Assembly (NCBI GenBank): GCA_021848825.1 | Contig: JAJZTQ010000001.1 | Coordinates: forward strand, 124,001 to 188,000 | Source: Pseudomonadota bacterium | Lineage (GTDB): Bacteria; Pseudomonadota; Gammaproteobacteria; Burkholderiales; JABEVD01 | Reading direction: 5' to 3' | DNA length: 64,000 bases | Part shown: positions 43,896-51,981 of the stretch, in pieces | Numbering within the stretch: position 1 is the first letter of the stretch | Layout: each line of letters starts with the position of its first letter | Notes under the pieces: model-generated | Seen by the model: only the letters and a program-made list of their open reading frames with translations | What the model was told of the DNA's origin: nothing | Databases searched by the model: none | Made by a program: the position numbers and the translations under genes

Positions 43896-44397
43896 TCACG
43901 TCCACCCTGGAATCGATGAAGGGGCCGCCTATGAGATCGATGCAATAGGGGATTGCAGGGAAAATCCCGTCGAGCGTCTCCTTGATGGCCTTAGGCTGGC
44001 CCGGAAGATTGAGGATAAGCGCATTTTTCCTGATCACCCCTACCTGCCTCGAAAGGATGGCGGTCGGCACGTATTTCAGGCTGATCGCCCTCATCTGTTC
44101 CCCGAAGCCATCCATTACCCTGTCGGCAACGGCAAGCGTCGCTTCAGGCGTCACATCACGGGGCGCAGGGCCGGTCCCGCCTGTCGTCAGCACCAGCGAA
44201 CAGCCTGCCTTGTCGACGAGTTCGATGAGCGCATTCTCGATCAGTTCGCGCTCGTCCGGAATCAGCCGGCAGACGGCTTCCCAAGGTGAGGAAAGGGCGT
44301 TTTCGAACCATGCTCTGAGCGCAGGAATGCCCTTGTCTTCGTATATTCCTTGTGATGCCCTGTCGCTGATGCTGACGAGACCTATTCTTGCTGCCAT
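43870..44397 (-). CDS. mog: Molybdopterin adenylyltransferase (MogA/MoaB)
   Basis: MAARIGLVSISDRASQGIYEDKGIPAL; SLVLTTGGTGPAPRDVTPEAT. Confidence 0.93.
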   Translation of the reverse strand: MAARIGLVSISDRASQGIYEDKGIPALRAWFENALSSPWEAVCRLIPDERELIENALIELVDKAGCSLVLTTGGTGPAPRDVTPEATLAVADRVMDGFGEQMRAISLKYVPTAILSRQVGVIRKNALILNLPGQPKAIKETLDGIFPAIPYCIDLIGGPFIDSRVDVITAFRPNK

Positions 44398-44427
44398 GCC
44401 GCTTCCCAAAAAGAAACCATTTTACCA

Positions 44428-44808
44428 TCAGACCGGATTGCCTTCCTCGTCGAGATAGAATTCGTTCAATGCGCGTTCGACTTCAGCCATCAGGGTCAGC
44501 ACCGGACCGCCTCCCATCATGATCGCGACAGCGCAGATCTCCATGATCTCATCAAACGTGACGCCGACCTGTCTGCAGTTTCGGATGTGCAGCGCGATGC
44601 AGTAATGGCATTGCTGGGTGAGCGCCATGCCGAGCGCAAGCCTTTCCTTTTCCTTCACGCTCAATACCCCTGCCTTCATGGCCTCGTTCATGAAAGACTG
44701 GATTTTTCCCATGAGCTTGGGCCTGTATTCCGTGAAAAGCTGCAATCCTCGCTGGGCGTGTTCGAGAATGTCTCTTTCGCTGTCCGATCCCTTCGGCTTT
44801 TTTTCCAT
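44428..44808 (-). CDS. Carboxymuconolactone decarboxylase family protein
   Basis: 126 aa; LSVKEKERLALGMALTQQCHYCIALHIRNCRQVGVTFDEIMEICAVAIMMGGGP. Confidence 0.88.
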   Translation of the reverse strand: MEKKPKGSDSERDILEHAQRGLQLFTEYRPKLMGKIQSFMNEAMKAGVLSVKEKERLALGMALTQQCHYCIALHIRNCRQVGVTFDEIMEICAVAIMMGGGPVLTLMAEVERALNEFYLDEEGNPV

Positions 44809-44844
44809 CGCTTTCTCCCTGGTTCAAACTATCATTTAATATAA

Positions 44845-45615
44845 TTGGTTAAAAACAATTTCAAGGAGACAGTGTTGAATAAAGCCGGTGTGCTTCTGCT
44901 TTTCCTTCTTGCAGCCGCAACTGCCCATGCCTTCGATTTGGGCAACCTGATCAACAAGAGCCGGGAGATCGGAAAATCGATTCAGGGAAATCACGACCTT
45001 TCCGGGATCAGCAGCAAGGACCAGATCGGGGGGTTGAAGGAGGCGCTCATCCAGTCCGCCCAAACAGCAGTGAAATCCCTGGGCAAAAAGGACGGCTATC
45101 TTGGAAACCCGAAAGTCCGCATTCCGCTTCCGGAAAAGCTGCAGAGGCTGGACGATCTGCTTTCCCGCGTCGGAATGGGAAAATACGGGGATGACCTGAG
45201 AACGTCGATGAACCGGGCAGCAGAAGCCGCGGCGCCGGAAGCGAAGGATTTGCTCATCGGGGCAGTCAGGAATATGAGCATCGAGGACGCGACGGGCATC
45301 CTGACCGGCGGCAGCGATGCAGCAACGCAGTATTTCCGGAGCAAGACCGAGGGCCAGATCGCCGCCAGATTCAGGCCTATCGTGGAGAAGGCCATGAAAA
45401 AAGTGAAGCTCGCCGAGAAATACGACGAATTCGCAGGGAAAGGCGCGAGACTTGGCCTGATCGACTCGAAAAGCGCGAGCCTCGAGGATTACGTTACCGG
45501 GAAGGCGATCGACGGGCTTTTCCTGGTGATGGCAGAAGAGGAGCAGGCGATACGTTCAGATCCCCTGAAGGCGACCGGCGCGCTTGCCAGGAAAGTCTTC
45601 TCCGCAGTCAGGTAA
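44845..45615 (+). CDS. DUF4197-like exported protein
   Basis: Signal-peptide-like N-terminus; GGLKEALIQSAQTAVKSLGKKDGYLGNPKVRIPLPEKLQRLDDLLSRVGMGKYGDDLRTSMNRAAE. Confidence 0.8.
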   Translation: MVKNNFKETVLNKAGVLLLFLLAAATAHAFDLGNLINKSREIGKSIQGNHDLSGISSKDQIGGLKEALIQSAQTAVKSLGKKDGYLGNPKVRIPLPEKLQRLDDLLSRVGMGKYGDDLRTSMNRAAEAAAPEAKDLLIGAVRNMSIEDATGILTGGSDAATQYFRSKTEGQIAARFRPIVEKAMKKVKLAEKYDEFAGKGARLGLIDSKSASLEDYVTGKAIDGLFLVMAEEEQAIRSDPLKATGALARKVFSAVR

Positions 45616-45719
45616 AGACGCCAGGTAGTCCGAACGGATCAGAAAATCCGGGAACGGATTCGAAGTGGGGCAATATTCCTGCCTTAGCCTTACCCTTATT
45701 TCGAAAATCCGTCCCTATA

Positions 45720-47846
45720 ATGAAAAAGATTCTTTTCCTGATGCTGGTCATTCCGGCAGTCGTTCGGGCAGCGCCCTTCACGCCCGCTGGTGTCGCTGAA
45801 GGTCTGGCTGCAGGTCAGCCCCAGGAAGTGATCGTGGAATACGACAGCAGCGCTGTAGAGCGCGAGATTTCCGGCCTGAAGGCGAAAGCGCGCCTGGTGA
45901 AGGATGACAGCGGCATTCTAGCCCTTCGCGAAAAGCGCTACGGGAAACTCAGAAGCGACGTGGATGCATCCCTTCCCCAGGGACAATACGATGTCCTGAG
46001 TGCTTATAGCCATCTTCCGATGAGCTTCATGCGCATCAAGACGCCTGCCGCCCTGGATGCATTGAAGAAGAATCCGATGGTGAAGGCCATATTCAGGAAC
46101 ACCATTCTCCATCCGATTGCCACTTCCAACCTCAACCTCATCAATCAGCCTGCCGTTCAGGCGGCAGGCGAAACCGGCACCGGCTCCACCACGCTCGTCA
46201 TCGATACCGGCGTCAACTATACCTTGCCGGCATTCGGGTCCTGTACTTCCCCCGGCGTGCCATCGGGCTGCCTGGTCAGTTATTACCAGAATATCGCCGA
46301 CACCAGCACTTCGCTCGATTCAAGCGGCCATGGCACGAACGTGTCGGGCATCGTCGCGCTCGTCGCGCCGACCGCTCATATTGCCGCCATCAATGTTTTC
46401 GGCGCCTCGTCGACGACGACGAGTTCGCTCATCATCAGCGCAATCAACTGGGGCATTTCGAATCAGGCGGCATACAACATCACCGCCATAAATATGAGTC
46501 TTGGCGACGGCTCGGACAACACTTCCCCCTGCAGCAATCCTCAGCTCAATCCCTATGTCACGCCGGTGGCGAACGCCAAGGCGGCAGGCATCATTTCCGT
46601 TGTGGCAAGCGGCAACGATGCCTATACCACCGGCATAGAAGGACCTGCGTGCACGCCTGGCGCCGTATCCGTCGGTGCGGTTTACGACTCGAACATCGGC
46701 GGCGTCACCTATTCGATCTGCTCCGATTCGACCACTGCTGCTGACAAGGTGACCTGCTTTTCCGACAGTGCGAGTTTTCTGACCATGCTTGCACCCGGTG
46801 CGAAGATCACTGCTGCAGGCTATACCATGTACGGCACTTCCCAGGCAACCCCGCATGTTTCAGGGGCGATTGCCGTGCTGCGTTCCATCTATCCTTCTGA
46901 AACGGCAGATCAGATCGTCGCGCGGCTCACTTCGACCGGGGTGCCTGTCACGGATCCGAGAAACGGCATCACGACGCCGAGGCTCAATCTGCTTGCCGCG
47001 GCGACACCAGCGAACGACATGTTCGCGAACAGGACGGCGCTTTCAGGGGCTTCCGGAACGGATTCGACGGACAACAATATCCTTGCGACAAAGGAGGCGG
47101 GCGAGCCCAATCATGCAGGGAACGCCGGCGGGAAATCGGTATGGTGGAAGTGGGTCGCGCCTCTTTCCGGGCAGGTTTCCTTGGACACGCATGGCAGCAC
47201 TTTCGACACGCTTCTTGCAGTGTATACGGGAACCAGCGTCTCGGCACTTGCGCCGGTTGCGTCGAACGACAACGACGGCAGCCCGAACAATACCAGCGGC
47301 CTGTTTTTCCAGGCAACGGCAGGCGTGGAATACGAGATCGCCGTCGACGGCTACAACGGCGCGTCTGGCGACATCACGCTCAATTATGGCCTCAACACTT
47401 CTGCTAGCGCTGATCTTTCGGCCGGATTAACCGGCAGCGTGACGCCTGCCGGCCTGGTCTATACTGCGATGGTCACAAACAACGGGCCACAGCCTGCGAC
47501 CAATGCCGTTCTGACGATCACCCTCGATCCCGCCCTGAGCTTCGTTTCGGCATCCGGTTGCGCAGCTTCAGGATCGGTCGTCACCTGCAATGCGGGCACG
47601 CTCTCTAGCGGCGCATCGGCTTCCTTCCAGATCACTGCCACTTCATCAACGACTGGAAAGTTCGTCACCTCGCTTAGCGCTTCCTCCGATCTGCCTGATC
47701 CCGACACATCCAACAACTCGGCATCCCTCGCCATCACAACGGCAATGCTCGCCAATGATGCCGATGTGCCCATGCTTCCTCCCTGGGGAATCGCGCTGAT
47801 GGGGACATCACTCGCTCTTCTGGGCGCGAGGCTCTCCAGGAAGTGA
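45720..47846 (+). CDS. S8 subtilisin-like serine protease with IPTLxxWG-like C-terminal sorting signal
   Basis: DTGVNY / GHGTNVSGIVA / GTSQATPHVSGA catalytic blocks; DUF11-like repeat; C-terminus DVPMLPPWGIALMGTSLALLGARLSRK. Confidence 0.9.
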   Translation: MKKILFLMLVIPAVVRAAPFTPAGVAEGLAAGQPQEVIVEYDSSAVEREISGLKAKARLVKDDSGILALREKRYGKLRSDVDASLPQGQYDVLSAYSHLPMSFMRIKTPAALDALKKNPMVKAIFRNTILHPIATSNLNLINQPAVQAAGETGTGSTTLVIDTGVNYTLPAFGSCTSPGVPSGCLVSYYQNIADTSTSLDSSGHGTNVSGIVALVAPTAHIAAINVFGASSTTTSSLIISAINWGISNQAAYNITAINMSLGDGSDNTSPCSNPQLNPYVTPVANAKAAGIISVVASGNDAYTTGIEGPACTPGAVSVGAVYDSNIGGVTYSICSDSTTAADKVTCFSDSASFLTMLAPGAKITAAGYTMYGTSQATPHVSGAIAVLRSIYPSETADQIVARLTSTGVPVTDPRNGITTPRLNLLAAATPANDMFANRTALSGASGTDSTDNNILATKEAGEPNHAGNAGGKSVWWKWVAPLSGQVSLDTHGSTFDTLLAVYTGTSVSALAPVASNDNDGSPNNTSGLFFQATAGVEYEIAVDGYNGASGDITLNYGLNTSASADLSAGLTGSVTPAGLVYTAMVTNNGPQPATNAVLTITLDPALSFVSASGCAASGSVVTCNAGTLSSGASASFQITATSSTTGKFVTSLSASSDLPDPDTSNNSASLAITTAMLANDADVPMLPPWGIALMGTSLALLGARLSRK

Positions 47847-48401
47847 GAGGCAAAGCGCAATCGCGCTTCCGATCGAAAGGGCAAGCCTGCCTCCGCCATT
47901 CATGAAATTCATCCAGCCGACGAGGGAAGTATCCGCGCCGGGACCGAGGTTGGCGGCAACAAGATCCTGAACACTTCCCAGGAGAACGAGCGGAACATCC
48001 ACGCATTCAAGGAGAAGCAGGCAGGGAAGGGCGAGCAGAACGCGGATCATGCGCACCGATGCCGATCCTGCCGGCCATGCGAATGCAATGGGGAATATCA
48101 GCAAGGCGTGCTGAAGAGCCTGTCCGACGAGCGTCGATGCGGAAATGCTGGTGCCGGGATAGAGGACGCCGCGCCCGACCAGGTAATCGCCGACAGCCAG
48201 GGAAAGCGCGACGACATTTTCTCCATGAGATTTCGCGATCGTCAGGCTCTGGATCTGGAAATCCTGCGCTGCCATGGCGATTTCCCATTTGTAGAGGGGC
48301 AGGAAAAAAACGGCATAGCGGTTGCCGAATAGGATGGAAAGCGCAAGCAGAAAGAGGTAGGAAAGGGCAAACAGGAAGATGGGTTCAATCAGCCGCTTCA
48401 T
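47808..48401 (-). CDS. Exosortase-H-associated membrane protein (candidate)
   Basis: Start ATG 48401 overlaps the exosortase 3' end by 17 bp; multi-TM protein MKRLIEPIFLFALSYLFLLALS... Confidence 0.65.
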   Translation of the reverse strand: MKRLIEPIFLFALSYLFLLALSILFGNRYAVFFLPLYKWEIAMAAQDFQIQSLTIAKSHGENVVALSLAVGDYLVGRGVLYPGTSISASTLVGQALQHALLIFPIAFAWPAGSASVRMIRVLLALPCLLLLECVDVPLVLLGSVQDLVAANLGPGADTSLVGWMNFMNGGGRLALSIGSAIALCLSLPGEPRAQKSE

Positions 48402-48873
48402 TTGCCCACCAGAGAAAATAAATGGCGCTGAGCGCAATGATGAGCGTAGGGGCGACATATCCGTGCAGCAGATCAAACCATTCGTGATTTTCCCTTGCGG
48501 CGAAAAAAAGGGAAATGATCCGGCATTGGTTGAGCAGGTATACGACAATGAGGCCTGAAACGATGCCGCTCATCTTTCTTTTCCATCCGGCGGAAAATGC
48601 GAGCATCGCGGCAGACAAAAGAAAGAATGTTTCGGTGCCTTCGCATCCGTTGAGTATGGAGAGCGAACCCTGCGGGGAGACGATGCGGTGCCCTGCCGGG
48701 ACAGCGTTTGATTCCGGGTCGATCAGGTCGATGATCGCGGCACTCGGCATCACGGTCAGAACGTCGATCACGGCATGCCTGGCCGCGCTGCTTGCCGAAT
48801 AGGCAGTCTGCAGCAGGAAGAAGACAAAGAGGAAGAGGGCGGCAAAACGCAGGCCGGTTTTTCTGGCGATCAT
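48385..48873 (-). CDS. xrtH: Exosortase family protein (XrtH-like)
   Basis: Conserved Cys/Arg/His blocks: LNGCEGTETFF, LLNQCRIISLFF, DLLHGYVAPTLI. Confidence 0.82.
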   Translation of the reverse strand: MIARKTGLRFAALFLFVFFLLQTAYSASSAARHAVIDVLTVMPSAAIIDLIDPESNAVPAGHRIVSPQGSLSILNGCEGTETFFLLSAAMLAFSAGWKRKMSGIVSGLIVVYLLNQCRIISLFFAARENHEWFDLLHGYVAPTLIIALSAIYFLWWANEAAD

Positions 48874-48914
48874 TCAGGCATTTTGCAGAACCGACGTTGC
48901 GCTTTTGTGAAAGA

Positions 48915-51062
48915 TCATCCTTCCTGGACGATGACACCTCCGCCTCTTGTCTTCGCCTGATACATCACCGCGTCCGCGTGCCTCAACAGCGTCTCGATAT
49001 CCTCGCCATGATGGGGATAGACCGCTATGCCGATGCTCGAGGATATCGTGACGGATTGTCCGTCAAACTCGAAAGGCGCATTGAGGGCATGCAGGATCTT
49101 CTTGCCAACCTCCACGGCGTCATTTCCCGTTTCGATGTTCTGAAGCAATACGACGAATTCGTCCCCGCCCATTCTCCCTGCAGTATCCGACTCGCGTATG
49201 CATTGCTCGAGGCGCCTGGCCGTTTCAGCGAGAAGCATGTCGCCTGCGTGATGCCCCAGCGTATCGTTCACTTCCTTGAACTTGTCGAGATCGATGAACA
49301 TCAGCGCGAACTGCTCGTTTTCCCTTCTGGATTGGGCGATGGCCTGTTGAAGACGGTCCGAGAAGAGCGATCTGTTGGGAAGATTGGTGAGGATGTCGTA
49401 ATGCGCCAGATGGAAAATCTGGCTTTCGGCCATTTTCCTTTCGCTGATGTCTGAAAAGAGAGCGACATGGTGAGTGAGATTGCCGTCCCTGTCTCTCACC
49501 TGGTGGATGGAAAGCCATTCGACGTAGATTTCTCCGTTCTTTCGCCTGTTATGGATTTCCCCTGACCAGCTGCCCTGTGCCGTCAGCTTGTCCCGCATTG
49601 CCCGATAAAAGTCATCGCCATGCAGGCCGGAAGAGAGAACATGCGGATTCCTGCCGACCACTTCTTCTTCCGAATAACCGGTGATGACCGTGAAAGCCGG
49701 GTTGACCGCCAGGATATCGTTTTTCGGGTCGGTCACAATGATGGCTTCGTCCACCGTTTTGAAAACCATTGCTGCGAGGAGCTGAGCTTCCTCCGCTTTC
49801 TTGCGCTCGGTGATGTCCGAAGATATCCCTATGACGCCCAATGCCTTGCCGGACTGGTCGCGCAGCCCGACCCTGGTGATTTCGAGCAGATGGGAACGGC
49901 CATCGGCAAAATCGAGCTTTTCCTGGGAAGTATGGGAAGGACTATCACAAAACTTCAGGTCATTGACGGCAGGGGACATCTTTTCTCCGATGGCATCGGA
50001 AAGCGTCTTGTTCATGAATCCCAGCCCTCCGTCGCACTCGGTGAGCCATATTCCGATAGGCGCATTGTCGAGAATGGCCTGCAACCTCGCACCGCTTTGC
50101 AGAATCTTCTGCCGCGAGTCGGCGAGCTGCTGCACCAGCGGGTTCATCAGCCAGTAAAGCAGCAACCCGCCGAGAATCAGCAGGAATGCGATGAGCATGG
50201 CGATACGGGCCAGCTGCCCGGTTATCGGCTTGTATAGTTCGGCCCGATCGACCTTGAGCACCATGCCGAGGCCCAGCTTGGCTAACGGGGAATAGGCAGC
50301 CACGACTTCTTGTCCCCGGTAATCCTTGGCCAGTATGATGCCGGTCTTGCCTTCAAGGGCATAATTCATCGGCAGGGCACTGTCATCGATCACGCGATCG
50401 ACACGCTGGAACTTCTTCCCGAATGTCCCGCTCAGGAAGCAGTCCATCTTGCCAGGATTGCTTCCGATGGGCGCGCAAAGGGCGAATTCGCCTGTTCTGC
50501 CTATGGTAGCCAGATTGGAAAATGCCTTGCTCAAGGGCCGAAGTTCGGCTTCCGTGACGATGGTCCCTATTTTGCTTCCATTCGAATCCTCGATATTCAT
50601 CCTGGCGCGCAGCCTGAATTGATCATTCCAGAGCAGCGCCAGGCTGTCGTCCGAATTGAGCGAGACATTGAAATCCGGATGCTCGGAAAAGCGCCCTGCG
50701 CTCGCAATCGGGTCGTCTTTTGCGTCGTAGAAGGATATGGCCCCGAATCCATGCGTTAGAAAGGAAAGAGCGATGCGCTGAAGGTTGATCCTGCTTTTCG
50801 AGTCTTCCGGATTCGATTCGACTGCTTTCAGGCTGTCCAGGACGAAAGGCCTCGTCGCGATCATTTTCGTACCGGCCAGGCCCTGTTCGAATTGGCTGTC
50901 GATGAGATAGGCGCTGTTTTCGAGCGAACTGGCGAAGCTTTTGCTCAGGATCGATTCGGTCCGGTGCAGCATCACGGCATAGACCGAAATGCCGGTTGCC
51001 AGGGTCAGCGCCATCAGGATCAGGAAGCCGATGAGACTGATGATATGTTCATCGCGTTTCAA
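48915..51062 (-). CDS. Membrane diguanylate cyclase with periplasmic sensor, PAS domains and GGDEF
   Basis: Two TM segments flanking an extracytoplasmic domain; PAS blocks (DITERKKAEE, DISERKMAES); GRMGGDEFVVLLQN with upstream RESD I-site. Confidence 0.93.
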   Translation of the reverse strand: MKRDEHIISLIGFLILMALTLATGISVYAVMLHRTESILSKSFASSLENSAYLIDSQFEQGLAGTKMIATRPFVLDSLKAVESNPEDSKSRINLQRIALSFLTHGFGAISFYDAKDDPIASAGRFSEHPDFNVSLNSDDSLALLWNDQFRLRARMNIEDSNGSKIGTIVTEAELRPLSKAFSNLATIGRTGEFALCAPIGSNPGKMDCFLSGTFGKKFQRVDRVIDDSALPMNYALEGKTGIILAKDYRGQEVVAAYSPLAKLGLGMVLKVDRAELYKPITGQLARIAMLIAFLLILGGLLLYWLMNPLVQQLADSRQKILQSGARLQAILDNAPIGIWLTECDGGLGFMNKTLSDAIGEKMSPAVNDLKFCDSPSHTSQEKLDFADGRSHLLEITRVGLRDQSGKALGVIGISSDITERKKAEEAQLLAAMVFKTVDEAIIVTDPKNDILAVNPAFTVITGYSEEEVVGRNPHVLSSGLHGDDFYRAMRDKLTAQGSWSGEIHNRRKNGEIYVEWLSIHQVRDRDGNLTHHVALFSDISERKMAESQIFHLAHYDILTNLPNRSLFSDRLQQAIAQSRRENEQFALMFIDLDKFKEVNDTLGHHAGDMLLAETARRLEQCIRESDTAGRMGGDEFVVLLQNIETGNDAVEVGKKILHALNAPFEFDGQSVTISSSIGIAVYPHHGEDIETLLRHADAVMYQAKTRGGGVIVQEG

Positions 51063-51153
51063 ACGGGAATCCTTTTTAAATGAGATATTCTCTCATTCGC
51101 TAATGGAGACGGCAATCGAGTTCGAGTATCATGGCTGTTTAGAGGAGGAGGAT

Positions 51154-51981
51154 ATGGACGAGGTGATCGCAATCAAGAACCGGTACGGGAGCGCTTCCAT
51201 TGCCATGCAGGGCGCGCAGTTGCTTTCATGGGCGCCGGAAGGAGAAAAACCCGTGATATGGCTTTCGAAAGAGGCGAAGTTCGTGAAGGGGAAATCGTTC
51301 AGGGGAGGGATCCCGATCTGCTGGCCCTGGTTCGGCCCCCATCCTTCCGATCCGGCTCTTCCTGCGCACGGCTTTGCCAGGAATCTGGATTGGCAGCTCA
51401 AAGACAGGCGGGAGACAGAAGCAGGAACCCTCGTCGTCCTGGCGCTTGCTCCGAACGAATCATCCTGGCCGCATCAAGCGGAGCTCGAATACAGGATCAA
51501 GGTTGGGAAACAACTGGAACTCGAGCTCGTCACCCGCAACAAGGGAAGCGACTCATTCGTTCTGGGTTGCGCCTTGCACACCTATTTTCACGTGAGCGAT
51601 GTCAGGAATGTGAAGGTCCTGGGGCTGGAGGAAACGCAGTATGTCGACAAGGTGAAAGGCGGCGAAAAAATCCAGGAAGGCGCGCTGACCATCGATTCCG
51701 AAGTGGACAGGATCTATCTCGACACGGATTCGAGCTGCGTGATTCAGGATCCGGGCATGAACCGTTCGATCAGGATAGCCAAGTCGGGGAGCCGTTCGAC
51801 CGTGGTATGGAATCCATGGGCCGAGAAATCGGAGAAACTGGGGGACATGGGCGCCGATGGCTATCTCGGCATGCTCTGCGTGGAAACCTGCAATGCCCAC
51901 GACGATGTCGTGACCGTACCGGCTACAGGAGAACATTGCCTCAGAGCCGTCTATTCCCTGTGCGACCTGAGCATCCTGTAG
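51154..51981 (+). CDS. D-hexose-6-phosphate mutarotase
   Basis: SD AGAGGAGGAG before ATG 51154; FRGGIPICWPWFGPHP, AHGFARNLDWQL. Confidence 0.92.
   Translation: MDEVIAIKNRYGSASIAMQGAQLLSWAPEGEKPVIWLSKEAKFVKGKSFRGGIPICWPWFGPHPSDPALPAHGFARNLDWQLKDRRETEAGTLVVLALAPNESSWPHQAELEYRIKVGKQLELELVTRNKGSDSFVLGCALHTYFHVSDVRNVKVLGLEETQYVDKVKGGEKIQEGALTIDSEVDRIYLDTDSSCVIQDPGMNRSIRIAKSGSRSTVVWNPWAEKSEKLGDMGADGYLGMLCVETCNAHDDVVTVPATGEHCLRAVYSLCDLSIL

Noticed and set aside
51951-51981. 31-bp overlap of the convergent mutarotase and P-type ATPase 3' ends
   Set aside because: Convergent tail overlaps are common in compact genomes; also seen at mdh/FNR and moaE/modE
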